Below are positions 1-9,729 of a stretch of 64,000 bases of DNA, in pieces. The stretch comes from CAZDML01 sp964506645 (GTDB taxonomy: Bacteria; Elusimicrobiota; Elusimicrobia; 2-01-FULL-59-12). The position numbers and the translations under genes are program-made. The first letter of the stretch is position 1. Each line of letters starts with the position of its first letter. Under the pieces are notes generated by a model, which made no database searches, was not told the DNA's origin, and worked only from the letters and a program-made list of their open reading frames with translations. The stretch spans positions 1 to 64,000 of the forward strand of contig CAZDML010000001.1 of NCBI GenBank assembly GCA_964506645.1, in the 5' to 3' direction.

Positions 1-122
1 TTTTCACGACACTTAAAGCCATCGAATGGGAGCCGCCCGAAGACAACCTGGTGGCAAGCCTGAATGCCGACATGACGGCGGCCGCTCTTGTCTTCACTGT
101 AGAAACCAGCAGCCGAAAGTAG
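1..122 (+). CDS. phage protein, C-terminal fragment (partial)
   Basis: An open frame enters from the left edge and ends at the TAG at 120-122; the visible end reads ...VFTVETSSRK. Only about 39 residues are present, so no domain can be assigned. It sits 9 bases before the tail tube gene, whose ribosome binding site AGGAGGA (121-127) overlaps this stop. By position it is probably a head-tail connector, tail terminator or minor tail protein of the same element, which is inference from gene order only. Confidence 0.5.
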   Translation, partial: FTTLKAIEWEPPEDNLVASLNADMTAAALVFTVETSSRK

Positions 123-131
123 GAGGACACC

Positions 132-1094
132 ATGCCTTTTGCAACAGAACAGAAGAAATTCGGATTTAAGAAAGAAGTGAGCCGTGGGGTTTCCGAATCC
201 GCTCCCAGCAAGTATCTGGCCGTGGGGGCCGACAGCGAGTTGACCTACAGTTCCATTCTCTTGCCGGACGACAAAATTCGGGGTTTCAAGGAGCGCTTTC
301 CCTCGGCTCCCGGCATTAAGGAAGGCATAGGAAGTCTGGCGGCGGTGGATGTTGAGGCGTCGACTATCGGGGACCTGCTTTTCGGGTGCTTGGGTTCGGT
401 TGCGACCGCTCAACCGGATGCCGCCAACTCGCCCACCGTCTTCCGGCACACATTCTCCCGACTAAACAGCCTGCTCATGCCATCCTTCACGTTCTTTGTG
501 GACCGAGGCGTTTCAATCAAGCGCTATCCCCTGACCGTCATCAAGAAACTGGCGCTCGCGGGAGCGGTGGATGGCAAAGCGCAGGTGGCGGCCGAAGTCC
601 TCTTCAAGTCCGAGGAACCGGGCTCGGCGTTTACCCCGTCCCTGGGTTCACCCAAACCGCTGATGTTTTTCCAGACGGATTTTAAACTCGACGGCATTAC
701 GGACTTAAACGTCAAAAGTTGGACCTTGGGTATAGACAACGGATCCGTTGCTCAGCGAACGCTCAATCAGTCGCGCGATGCTAAAGACATCGTCTCTCCC
801 GGGCGGTTTGTGATTGATGGCGGTTTTGAAATCTATTTCGAGACCGACGCCCAACGTCAGAAGTTTCTGGATGCCGGCGCTGCTGCCTTAAACATCATCC
901 TGACCGGCGACATTATCGAGGACACCTTTAAAAACCAGCTCGAGTTCAAACTGCCGGAGATCCGCTACTCGGCTTATCCCTACGGAAGCCTTGAAGATCT
1001 TCTAGGAGCCAAAGTGGTGTTCCAGGCGCAATACAACGCGGTGGCCGGGCACAGCCTGCAGGCCGTCCTGACGAATGCAGTGAGCGGTTACTGA
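132..1094 (+). CDS. phage tail tube protein (probable)
   Basis: A 320-residue soluble protein with no signal peptide or membrane segment. It is placed directly before a short gene and a tape measure gene, the usual position of the major tail tube protein, which polymerises into the tail shaft. The alternating beta-rich composition, with several Gly/Thr-rich turns, fits a tail tube fold. The start ATG at 132 has AGGAGGA five bases upstream. The stop overlaps the next start (ATGA at 1094). Assignment rests on position, length and composition; a different structural tail protein is possible. Confidence 0.55.
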   Translation: MPFATEQKKFGFKKEVSRGVSESAPSKYLAVGADSELTYSSILLPDDKIRGFKERFPSAPGIKEGIGSLAAVDVEASTIGDLLFGCLGSVATAQPDAANSPTVFRHTFSRLNSLLMPSFTFFVDRGVSIKRYPLTVIKKLALAGAVDGKAQVAAEVLFKSEEPGSAFTPSLGSPKPLMFFQTDFKLDGITDLNVKSWTLGIDNGSVAQRTLNQSRDAKDIVSPGRFVIDGGFEIYFETDAQRQKFLDAGAAALNIILTGDIIEDTFKNQLEFKLPEIRYSAYPYGSLEDLLGAKVVFQAQYNAVAGHSLQAVLTNAVSGY

Positions 1095-1456
1095 TGAAGA
1101 TGGAACCGGTCACCGCAACAGCTCTTAAAGAAAAGCTCAAGAAAGAAAAAGTCGTCGAAGTCTGCCGCATGGCCTTTCGGATCCGGAAGATTCCGCTTCT
1201 TCTTCTGGCCGAGGAGTCGGACGACCTCTGGGACTTGGCCCGGCAAGGTCAGGAAATTCTGACCCAGCGAATCAAAGCGTTGCTTGCCAGTCCCACTCTC
1301 GCGCGCATGCGCCGGATCCTGCTCAAAGGGGTAGTCGAGCCCTCCCTGACCGAGCTTGATGACAAAGAAGCTGTCGGGGTCGATTTGCTCTTGTCGGACT
1401 ACCAACTGTCCTCGTCGCTCTACATTCACATCGTCAATTTTTCTTTGGAAAGTTAG
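1094..1456 (+). CDS. probable tail assembly chaperone-type protein
   Basis: A 120-residue, charged, mostly helical protein between the tail tube and tape measure genes. That is where tail assembly chaperones (gpG/gpGT-like) are encoded, to keep the tape measure soluble during assembly. Its start overlaps the previous stop (ATGA), indicating translational coupling. I saw no convincing slippery heptamer or useful downstream extension for the programmed frameshift that many members use. The function is inferred from gene order; the sequence has no motif I recognise. Confidence 0.4.
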   Translation: MKMEPVTATALKEKLKKEKVVEVCRMAFRIRKIPLLLLAEESDDLWDLARQGQEILTQRIKALLASPTLARMRRILLKGVVEPSLTELDDKEAVGVDLLLSDYQLSSSLYIHIVNFSLES

Positions 1457-1468
1457 GAGGCATGCTGC

Positions 1469-3394
1469 ATGGCGGGTTTTGAAATCTTATTTGAAGCCAC
1501 CGACCAAGCCTCCCCGATCATCGAGAAGCTTTCCAAGCAGATGCTGGAGGCGGCTCAGAGATCTGAACGCTTTGCCGGAGACATCGCCGTTGCTTCTCAA
1601 AAGGCGGATGAAAGTCTTTCCAAGATCTCACCAAAAGCCGCACAAGCGGGAAGTTCTCTTGCGGCTCTTGAACAGGCAAGCAATCAACTCAAAACACAAC
1701 TGCTTGGGTTTGCCACCGTTGCCGGGATCACGGCCTTCTTTAAAGACTCGGCTGAGGCCGCTTTAGGCGAACAGGAAGCTCTACGGCGCCTGGGCTTTGC
1801 AGTGGACGCGGCGGGCGGATCGTTTGCCTCTCAGAAGGATCACATTCTTGCTTTTGCCAAAGAACAGCAGGATCTGACGCAGTTTTCAGACACGCAAACA
1901 TTCGAAGCCATGGGACGCCTCGTGCGCATCACAGGCGACGTCGGCCAATCGATGCAAGCCACAAAACTCGCCTTCGGTCTTGCTTCCGCGTCCGGCCGCG
2001 ACTTCAACTCGGTTATCGATCTCCTTGGCCCGATCTTAAACGGTGATGCGAGCCGCCTTCGCGCGCTTAAAAACGAATTCGGCGCGTTTATCGGGGACGC
2101 CAATACGGCACAGGGTGTCGTCGACGCTCTTTCCAAACGATTTTTGGGAGCCGCCGAGCAACAAGCGGGTTTTGGCCGTGAGCTCGCCAGCCTTCGAAAC
2201 AAGCTGGAGGATTTCCAGGAAACGGTCGGTGCAGGCGTTCTCCCGGCCGTTCAGGTACTTCTACAAGGAGCTCTTCGTGGCGCTCAAGCCTTCGAATATT
2301 TAGGGCTGGCCATCGCGAGCGCGGCGGCGTTGGCTGCCACTCACATCCAGGGAACCTTTCAGGCCTTGGGAAAGATCATGACTGGAAATTTCTCTCAGTT
2401 GCCCGGAATCGTCAAGGATGCCACCGGCAAATTCAAGACCATTCTGGAGGAAAGCGAAATACAAGCCGTTGAAATCACCAAGCGCTACTCCCGCGATCGC
2501 CAAGAAGTCGCCAAAGAAGAGGGTGACTTAAAGACGCGGCTCACAAAGAAGTCTGTCGAAGAATCACGTAAAGAACAGGAAGAAAAAGAGAAGAACGCAC
2601 GAGACGCCCACGAAAAGATTGTGCGCATCGAGTCCGAACGTTTGGAACTCGAAGGCCAGCACGCCGACTCGAGACGGCTTCTTTTGGATCAGGAAAAGGA
2701 GGAGCGTTTTCGGCAACTGGACGAGCTTAAAGAGAAAAACCTCCTCACCGATCAGGAGGTCCAGATTGCCAAGGCCAATGCGGCCGAGGTCTCGCGTCTT
2801 GGTTTCGAAAAAGCCAAGGAAGCACAGATGAAAGGATTGGACGAAGTCGCCGAAACCGCCAAAAGGACAGGGGATGCGATGGCGGGGTCCATCGGCAAAG
2901 CCGTGGCCGACATGATTCTGGAAGGCAAAAGTCTGCAAGACGCCATGATGAGCGTTTTTAACACCGTTTTACGCACCGCCATCGAGACTTATACCCGGAT
3001 AGCCATTGAGGCCGCCATCGCCAGCGAAGCCGCCCAGGGCGCCGCCTTTGCCGGAGGAGGCGGAGCCGGATTATTTGTTTTGGGCGGGCTCGCCCTCAGC
3101 AAAGGGTTCAAGTTTGCTGAAGGCGGTGTAGTCACCAAGCCGACCGTTGGCCTCGTGGGAGAAGCTGGGCCCGAAGCCGTCATTCCTTTGGACCGCTTGG
3201 GGAATATCGGGAAGACGGAAGTCACCGTCCAGCAGACCAACAATTTCGCAATTTCAGGGGGCGCGGGAGAGGATCAGGTCCGAGAAATCATGCGCAAGAT
3301 CTCGGACGTCACGCGTTCGGGCGCAGCCGAAGGCGCCGAGCTTGTGAAGTCCATCTTATCCCGGCAGGACAAAGTCTCTCGGCAATCGGTGTGA
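1469..3394 (+). CDS. phage tail tape measure protein
   Basis: A 641-residue protein that would set tail length and help DNA passage. The N-terminus (FEILFEATDQASPIIEKL, about residues 4-21) is typical of tape measure proteins. A long Glu/Lys-rich coiled coil spans roughly residues 340-480. A hydrophobic Ala/Gly-rich segment follows near 515-550, then the common C-terminal motif GLVGEAGPEAVIPLDRLG. ATG 1469 is preceded by AGGAGG (1455-1460). If the usual rule of about 0.15 nm per residue holds, the tail would be near 95 nm, which is an inference. No sheath gene is visible, so a flexible non-contractile tail is more likely. Confidence 0.85.
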   Translation: MAGFEILFEATDQASPIIEKLSKQMLEAAQRSERFAGDIAVASQKADESLSKISPKAAQAGSSLAALEQASNQLKTQLLGFATVAGITAFFKDSAEAALGEQEALRRLGFAVDAAGGSFASQKDHILAFAKEQQDLTQFSDTQTFEAMGRLVRITGDVGQSMQATKLAFGLASASGRDFNSVIDLLGPILNGDASRLRALKNEFGAFIGDANTAQGVVDALSKRFLGAAEQQAGFGRELASLRNKLEDFQETVGAGVLPAVQVLLQGALRGAQAFEYLGLAIASAAALAATHIQGTFQALGKIMTGNFSQLPGIVKDATGKFKTILEESEIQAVEITKRYSRDRQEVAKEEGDLKTRLTKKSVEESRKEQEEKEKNARDAHEKIVRIESERLELEGQHADSRRLLLDQEKEERFRQLDELKEKNLLTDQEVQIAKANAAEVSRLGFEKAKEAQMKGLDEVAETAKRTGDAMAGSIGKAVADMILEGKSLQDAMMSVFNTVLRTAIETYTRIAIEAAIASEAAQGAAFAGGGGAGLFVLGGLALSKGFKFAEGGVVTKPTVGLVGEAGPEAVIPLDRLGNIGKTEVTVQQTNNFAISGGAGEDQVREIMRKISDVTRSGAAEGAELVKSILSRQDKVSRQSV

Positions 3395-3400
3395 ACGCTT

Positions 3401-6163
3401 ATGAAAACCGTCTCGGCCGCCTATCAAGACGTCCAGAAATCGAGCCTGATCTATCCTGTGAGGAAGGTCGAGCTGTATCGCCGTCTCGCTGATGGAAGCG
3501 CATGGGAAGTCTCGCCCGCCGACATCACTTCTGAAATCGTTCGCTTGGATAGGCTGTCCTGGAAACTGGATACCGATGCCTTAAACGAATTCAAAGCATC
3601 CAACATTCGCATCGAAGTCGAGAACTCAGACCGCCGATGGGATGACGGCTCGAATCGCTTTGCGGGATTTCTGCGCTTTCGTTCGAAAATCCGCATTTCG
3701 CTGGGTCTTAAAGTAGCCGATGCTGAAGAAATCTTTCCGGTCTTCACGGGCGTGATCGAAGACGCCAATGAAAGCTCGGATAAGCCGACGCTTCAACTTG
3801 AGATCGAAAGTCTGGATGCACTCCTTCGCACGAGGTCCGCTCAACCGGCGGCTGTTTCGGTCGGTAATGAACTGCTAGGCATCGGCGACGGCGTTTTTTC
3901 GGAATTCAGCACCACTCAATTCCCTGTCGGCGCGGTAAAAGAGGTTCGCGTGGGAGGTATGCCCGTGCGGCTGGGGCTGCGATACAACGTCTCTGGTTTA
4001 AACGATCCTTCGCGGTCCGCCAAAGTCTCTTTCGTCTCCATCCAACCTCGACCCGGCGAGGAAGTCCGGGCAGATTATCTCGTCTGGAAAAAAGACCAAC
4101 GTATCGAGCAAGTCGCGGGTGATCTCATGGCCGTGATCCCACAAGTCCCTGTCGCGCTTATCGAGCCCGTGGTCTTCGACCCTCCCGCCGAACGGCAGAT
4201 TCTCCATACGCTCAAAGGTGATTTTGAAGCCTACGATTTAAGACTTGCCAAAGTGGTCGCGGAAGAGGAACCTCCCGAAGACGATGGTCTGCTCACCATC
4301 GATGCGTTTGATTCTAAAACCGAATGGTCGGCCGCTACGCTCAACCGCATCAATCCTCGGCGAATCCCCGGAGGCATCTCGACCCAATGGACGTCTCAGT
4401 ATGAGGGCGACGACTTGCCCTCTCAGGAAGAAATCTCGGCGGAAGGCCTGCCGTCATCCTCTTGGCAAGAGCTTCAGAGCTCGCCCAACATCGCCAGCCG
4501 CAGCGCGGCAAGCGGGATTCTCTCCGTGACTCAGGCGGGCTTGAGTGATTACTTCATTCTGAACAATCAGGAAGACGTCGGCAGTTCACGCTCCGTGTAT
4601 GCGCGGATCCGCGTCACCCAGATCACTGCGGGACGCATTGAAATCGGATCCGTCGTACCGGGCGGGTCTCCCGCAAAGGGAGCATCCATGTGGTTCGAGG
4701 CGTTGAGCGGCGTTCGCATCCGTACCGGTGGCACTGAGTACGGGCCCTTCAATGTGGACGTAACTCAATTTCACAACTATCGGCTGGCCTTCACGATGGC
4801 AAATCCCAATACCGGAACATGGAAACTCTATATCGATGGCGTCCAAGTCGGGACAGGCCCCGTCGGACAAGCCGACCCGCTCATGTTCCAAGGCATTTTT
4901 CTGCATTCGATTTCTGGTTCTGGGAACGTCTTTCAGATCGATTACCTCCGATTCAACGGGGTAAACGAAAACCTCCCAGTCGGAACCTGGGAGAAAGTCA
5001 TCGATTACAGCGTCCATTTGCCGGGACTCGTGCAGGCGGGTCTCATCACGACGCTGGGGAAGTTCTTCGCGGAGCGTTTGGGCACGCTTTCAAATATTCA
5101 ATTCTTTTTCTCGTGGAGCACGAACGGCACAAGCTATAGCGCGGACCAATCGATTGCAATAGGGGCCGATCTGGGGAGCTTTGTTCCGGCGAACGCTCCA
5201 CGCTACATCAAATTCAAAATCCAAATCACCGCTGATGAGAATTCTCAATTGGTGGCCGTCAAAAACCTCTGCCTGCCGGCGCTGGCAATATCCAATCTCA
5301 TCGAAGCGGGAAGCGGTGTGGTGTCTTGGGAAACCTGGAAAGCTACGACTGATCCGGGGAACGGCTCAATCAAGCGGTTCACGGCGGCCGTTGCGGCCAC
5401 ACCCTCAGGATTCGGTTACTACCGTTCCGTGACCGCCTCTGACTTAATCGAAACGGATGATGCCGCTCAGCTGGACAACGCCGTAGCCGAGAAGCTGGTT
5501 TTTATCGCTTTGATGGCCACGTCCGGTACAAATGCCCCGGTTCTGCGCGAGACGATCATCGATTTCACGACACGGACCGTGCTGGTTTCAATGGCGAATC
5601 TCGGCTCAAGGACGGTGTGGGATGTTCTGACCGAACTCGCCAAGATCGCCGACTTTGAAATCGGCTTGGATGGCGAGGGCCGATTCTTTTTCCGCAATAA
5701 GAGTCCCGCCGCCGTGCCCGTCACGACGCTCGATGGAGCGAATCTTGAGAAGGTCCAGTCGTTTTCGCCCGGATGGGACCGAGTGTTCAACAGTATCCGC
5801 GCCACCTTCGGCTCCTATATTCAGGAGGCGGATTCACAAACCGAAAACGAAACCTCCCCGACCAGCAGCGAGCGGTATGGAGAACGCTCTTTATCAGTCG
5901 GAGGAGGGAGCCTTGTATTTCAAACCGACGTCGATTTGGCCACTGTCATGACGCGGCGGTATTTCAGCAGTTACAAAGAACCGAAACGCCGGGCGACGGT
6001 CGTGGGACGTTTTATGCCCGAGCTGGAGTTGGGGGACCGGGTGGCGGTGGACGTCCAGATCCCCCGACAAGTCCTCCAAAGCTTCGATGCGCGTGTTCTG
6101 GGCGTCGCTCACGATCTCATGAACTTCAAGACCGAATTGGATTTGCTCGAGGTCGGCGCCTAA
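3401..6163 (+). CDS. phage tail tip / distal tail protein with LamG-like insert
   Basis: A 920-residue structural protein immediately after the tape measure gene, the position of distal tail and tail-associated (tip) proteins. The first ~130 residues are beta-rich with a VFTGVIED motif seen in tail-hub proteins. The centre (about residues 385-515) resembles a LamG/concanavalin-type carbohydrate-binding sandwich ending in WKLYIDGVQVGTG. The C-terminal part (about 730-915) contains a WDVLTELAKIADFEIGLDGEGRF segment typical of tail-hub proteins (only part of it matters: WDVLTELA and GEGRFFFRNK). It is probably involved in host-surface contact. Its stop TAA (6161-6163) overlaps the next start. 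Confidence 0.55.
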   Translation: MKTVSAAYQDVQKSSLIYPVRKVELYRRLADGSAWEVSPADITSEIVRLDRLSWKLDTDALNEFKASNIRIEVENSDRRWDDGSNRFAGFLRFRSKIRISLGLKVADAEEIFPVFTGVIEDANESSDKPTLQLEIESLDALLRTRSAQPAAVSVGNELLGIGDGVFSEFSTTQFPVGAVKEVRVGGMPVRLGLRYNVSGLNDPSRSAKVSFVSIQPRPGEEVRADYLVWKKDQRIEQVAGDLMAVIPQVPVALIEPVVFDPPAERQILHTLKGDFEAYDLRLAKVVAEEEPPEDDGLLTIDAFDSKTEWSAATLNRINPRRIPGGISTQWTSQYEGDDLPSQEEISAEGLPSSSWQELQSSPNIASRSAASGILSVTQAGLSDYFILNNQEDVGSSRSVYARIRVTQITAGRIEIGSVVPGGSPAKGASMWFEALSGVRIRTGGTEYGPFNVDVTQFHNYRLAFTMANPNTGTWKLYIDGVQVGTGPVGQADPLMFQGIFLHSISGSGNVFQIDYLRFNGVNENLPVGTWEKVIDYSVHLPGLVQAGLITTLGKFFAERLGTLSNIQFFFSWSTNGTSYSADQSIAIGADLGSFVPANAPRYIKFKIQITADENSQLVAVKNLCLPALAISNLIEAGSGVVSWETWKATTDPGNGSIKRFTAAVAATPSGFGYYRSVTASDLIETDDAAQLDNAVAEKLVFIALMATSGTNAPVLRETIIDFTTRTVLVSMANLGSRTVWDVLTELAKIADFEIGLDGEGRFFFRNKSPAAVPVTTLDGANLEKVQSFSPGWDRVFNSIRATFGSYIQEADSQTENETSPTSSERYGERSLSVGGGSLVFQTDVDLATVMTRRYFSSYKEPKRRATVVGRFMPELELGDRVAVDVQIPRQVLQSFDARVLGVAHDLMNFKTELDLLEVGA

Positions 6164-9100
6164 TGCCCAAGCTCACCTTCAACAAGAAAGTCGATTGGGA
6201 TCAGGCTGTCGAAAACAGCGGGCTTGTCACAGCCGATACCGGCGTTGTTTTGTCATCCAGCGTCGGGCTCTTTGGGCTCGCGGATGATTTTAATGACGGT
6301 GTCCGCGCGCCGGAATGGCTGACGCATCTCGATCAAGTCATCGACTTATTCTATTTTCCTCAGCCCACCCAATCCCAGGTCAACAGCTTTCCCATCACCC
6401 AACTGGCAACGTACAAGCTCGCACAGACATTCACCCCGGACGCTAATAAGACCGTTGTAGCGACTGCTCTGATACTCCAGAGACGTGGCTTTTTGCTGGA
6501 TACGGATACGGTGACCTTGGAGTTAAGAAATACAGACGTTTCGGGAAATCCAGGATCGACACTCAATACCTCAGTTACAAAACAGGCCTCTGATTGGTTT
6601 GGAGAAGCATCGGGCTTGGGGCCTATGTGGGTGACGTTTCAATTTCCGTCGCCTGTCAATCTTCTGCAGGGCGTGAAGTACGCATTGGTCGTTGTGCCCA
6701 ACTGGACACCGAGCACATCCAACTGGGCGGAGATGACGGGAGATGGACGTGATCTCTATCCCGGCGGTGATGCGCTCCGGTGGGATGCCACGCAAAGCGC
6801 CTGGTTCCCGGCCGTCTTTGGGCTCAAAGACTTTTATTTCCGCTTCTACAAACTGGTTCCGAGAGCCAAGCCCACCGAATCAGGCGGTTTTCTCACCTTT
6901 GATTATCTGGCGACTTCTGGGTCTCCGGATCACGTCCATACGATCCGTAATGTTGCGCAGGGCGGCTTCGAATTCGAGACGCGTTTCAGAAGAAGGCTGC
7001 TTTCACCGAATTTCAATACCGGCATGTTTTCCTTCGCAATTCTGCAGGGCATACGGGAAGTGGTCGACGGTGCCGCGTGGGAAGCCAAAGTCCTTCATGA
7101 GTTCGTTATGACGATCACCCAGAATGGAATCATGAATTGGGATGCGCGAATTAAAAACCAAGCAGGGCAGGACGTCTTCCAAGGATCGGCAAGCTGGCCG
7201 GTCGTTGCGAATCAGGGAATGATTGCGCCGGATGGGCAGATTTTTACGCTCCGCGTAACCAAGAACGTCAACGGCGGCGTTACTTTTCTGCTTTACCATT
7301 CGGATAACCCCTCGAATGTGCTTTTTCAGACGCAAGGCTCACCTGTTGTCCGAACACTTTCCGGCGACATCTTCTTAGAGATCGGTGGTCCCGTGGGGAC
7401 CAACGGTGCTTTCGGCTCTGCCATCGATGTTGATTACGTCAAGCTGAACGCCCCTCCCGTCGAAGTCCCGACGGGATTCTTGCGACTCCGGCACAGCTTC
7501 GGGGTCAAAACCAAACTCGACAGTCTGGAGATCAGAAGACTCATTCCTGTTGTCGGAGATAAGGTCGAGATCCAACTTCGATCCGCGAGCACAGCTGCCG
7601 GGCTTGATAGCGCATCTTTTGGCCCTGTCATCACCACAACACCAGGCTCCTTTGATCCAGGGAATCCCCAAGCCGAATTCGAGAAAGCCTTGCTTAATCT
7701 GCCGTCGGCCGAGTTTTGGGAATCAAAAATCATACTGACGCGGGCATCCCCGTCACCGAACCTCGAAGAGTATTCCCTCAGCTTTACCCCAGAGACTGAG
7801 GCGGCCGTCGCCATTGAGGAAGCTGAGCCTCTTACGGTTCGCCGTCATATCAAGACCATCGACAACTGGAACAGCTTTATCGAGAAATCTTCTTCTGTGG
7901 CGATTGTCGCCGCGCCGGGAGGCGGCGGTATGGCGACGCTTTCGCCGGTCTTCCAAGATCTTTTCGATGATTTTGTGATCGACCCTGTCTGGGACATTTA
8001 CGGAAGGAATGCTGGCGTCTTTGAGTCCTTCGATCTTTTGCGGATGGCCATTGAGAATACGGACTCGGACGCAATGCTGGTCAAGCATGCCGCCATTCCC
8101 ACAGCTTTCAACATTACCACCCGTTGGCGGGTGGAGAACTCGGGCAGCCTGCCGGCCAATGACGATTTCGCCATGAACGTGGCCACAATATTCAACTCTC
8201 CTGCAGCGCCTGTGCCGAATGACCTCCGCTTCGGCGGGATCGCGCCGGGCAGTCATCACACGGTGATTATCCGTTGGGCAAAGAAAGCCAACGGAAGCAA
8301 AAGGTTTTCCTTTATTGCGCTCAGATCCGACGGACAATTCGTGAGCTGGAACGGTACGGCCTGGGTGACCGGCGGAGCGGTCGAGAATGTCATTCCGGCG
8401 GGCAAGGAAGAGACGCAGTGGTCTTTTGAGCTGGCGGTTACCAGCGGCAATCTCACTATCAAAGCCAGGGACGACCAGGGAGTGATCCGGTTCGATACCT
8501 CTGGCCAATCCTTGGCGATCAAAATCGGCGATCTGCAACCGTGGCTGGTCCTGGGTGACAGCAATCTTGACATGCCCGTCGGCGTGAACTATCTCTACGA
8601 CTCGGTTGAGACGGATATTCCGGTCACAGGAACGACGAGCGGGTTCATTCGCTTCCGAGAAAGCTTGGGAGCGCGCGGCCGCCTCGGCAAGCTCAAGATC
8701 TTACCCACGTTGGCAAGCGCAGGGCAGATCTCTATCAAAGCGCGATCGGCGGATAGTCTGGATGACCTGATTGCCGCGCCGTTTCAGAACACCGGACAGT
8801 TCGCGCCGGATCCGGCTGGCAATGAGGTAGCGCTGGCCGTGGCCCCTGCCGCATTCTTCGAGATCGAGCTTGGGCTCTTTTCCTCCTCTCCCGGCCCAGA
8901 AATTTTTCTGTTCACTTGGGAGATCGAAGCGGTCATCGAAGACACCCCGCTCGTCCTATCTTTGGACGTCATCGACCCGAATACTCAGGCAGTCTCGGCC
9001 GCGATCAACACCGGCCAAACCGAAAATCAGGCAACGGTTCCAAATGTCAAAGACGGAGACCCAGCAACGCAGTGGATTTCAACGGCAAGCCAGGAAGCAT

Positions 9101-9720
9101 TCGGGATCAGTTGGACGCTGACCCTTGGCTTCCGGCGCGCGGGAGTTCCAGTTGAGGAGATCATCGACACCATCATCCTCCGTAACACCAATTTCGGCAG
9201 GATCGACGTCGAGCTTTCCAAAATCGGGTTCAACAATCGAAAGATCGTCTGGAGCGGAGAGCTTTTAGCCGCGGACGTAATCCTGCGCTTCGATCCGTAT
9301 CTGACCTCCAACATCATCATCTATATCACCGGAAGCAGGACCCCGAATGAAAAGAAAACCCTGGGAGAAGTCTACGCCGGTCGCCTGTTGGCAGTTCTTC
9401 CCAACTTCAACGAATACGAACCGAAACGCGAGCTGGTGGAGTCAGGCAACCTCCGCACGTTGGGCGGGAAACTCGTCGCCTATCGCGGCAGGAACAAATA
9501 CCTCTCGCGCTGGAGAGTGTCGCAGGTGGACAAAGACCGAAAGGACTTAGTCGAGCAAGTATTCAAAGAGAATCCACTCGTCTCGTTTTGGCCCGAACCA
9601 AAGTACAGATCCCGCGATTTATTCGATGTCGGCTGGAGCGTTGAAACGATCCCTTTTGCCTATACCGACGTAGTCAAAACAGCAGGACACACGTTGGAAG
9701 GCGAGATGACGGAAATTTAG
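6163..9720 (+). CDS. large phage tail fibre / tip protein
   Basis: An 1185-residue protein. The open frame extends upstream to 5773, but that part lies over the previous gene. ATG 6163, overlapping the previous TAA (TAATG), gives MPKLTFNKKVDWDQ and is the natural start. It contains at least two similar beta-sandwich units (about residues 200-430 and 590-830), each ending near GFLRLRHSFGVKTKL or GFIRFRESLGARGRL, which suggests an internal duplication of carbohydrate-binding modules. A discoidin-like segment with VKDGDPATQWIST lies near residue 965. It probably binds host surface polysaccharide. The family is not recognised beyond these features. Confidence 0.5.
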   Translation: MPKLTFNKKVDWDQAVENSGLVTADTGVVLSSSVGLFGLADDFNDGVRAPEWLTHLDQVIDLFYFPQPTQSQVNSFPITQLATYKLAQTFTPDANKTVVATALILQRRGFLLDTDTVTLELRNTDVSGNPGSTLNTSVTKQASDWFGEASGLGPMWVTFQFPSPVNLLQGVKYALVVVPNWTPSTSNWAEMTGDGRDLYPGGDALRWDATQSAWFPAVFGLKDFYFRFYKLVPRAKPTESGGFLTFDYLATSGSPDHVHTIRNVAQGGFEFETRFRRRLLSPNFNTGMFSFAILQGIREVVDGAAWEAKVLHEFVMTITQNGIMNWDARIKNQAGQDVFQGSASWPVVANQGMIAPDGQIFTLRVTKNVNGGVTFLLYHSDNPSNVLFQTQGSPVVRTLSGDIFLEIGGPVGTNGAFGSAIDVDYVKLNAPPVEVPTGFLRLRHSFGVKTKLDSLEIRRLIPVVGDKVEIQLRSASTAAGLDSASFGPVITTTPGSFDPGNPQAEFEKALLNLPSAEFWESKIILTRASPSPNLEEYSLSFTPETEAAVAIEEAEPLTVRRHIKTIDNWNSFIEKSSSVAIVAAPGGGGMATLSPVFQDLFDDFVIDPVWDIYGRNAGVFESFDLLRMAIENTDSDAMLVKHAAIPTAFNITTRWRVENSGSLPANDDFAMNVATIFNSPAAPVPNDLRFGGIAPGSHHTVIIRWAKKANGSKRFSFIALRSDGQFVSWNGTAWVTGGAVENVIPAGKEETQWSFELAVTSGNLTIKARDDQGVIRFDTSGQSLAIKIGDLQPWLVLGDSNLDMPVGVNYLYDSVETDIPVTGTTSGFIRFRESLGARGRLGKLKILPTLASAGQISIKARSADSLDDLIAAPFQNTGQFAPDPAGNEVALAVAPAAFFEIELGLFSSSPGPEIFLFTWEIEAVIEDTPLVLSLDVIDPNTQAVSAAINTGQTENQATVPNVKDGDPATQWISTASQEAFGISWTLTLGFRRAGVPVEEIIDTIILRNTNFGRIDVELSKIGFNNRKIVWSGELLAADVILRFDPYLTSNIIIYITGSRTPNEKKTLGEVYAGRLLAVLPNFNEYEPKRELVESGNLRTLGGKLVAYRGRNKYLSRWRVSQVDKDRKDLVEQVFKENPLVSFWPEPKYRSRDLFDVGWSVETIPFAYTDVVKTAGHTLEGEMTEI

Positions 9721-9729
9721 GAGGGACCC

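Noticed and set aside
1356..1766. Possible +1 frameshift extension of the tail chaperone gene
   Set aside because: The alternative frame runs about 300 bases into the tape measure gene and no convincing slippery heptamer precedes the stop, so it is probably a shadow frame.
5773..6162. N-terminal extension of the large tail protein back to 5773
   Set aside because: It lies entirely over the end of the preceding tail gene, and ATG 6163 forms a natural TAATG overlap with that gene's stop.
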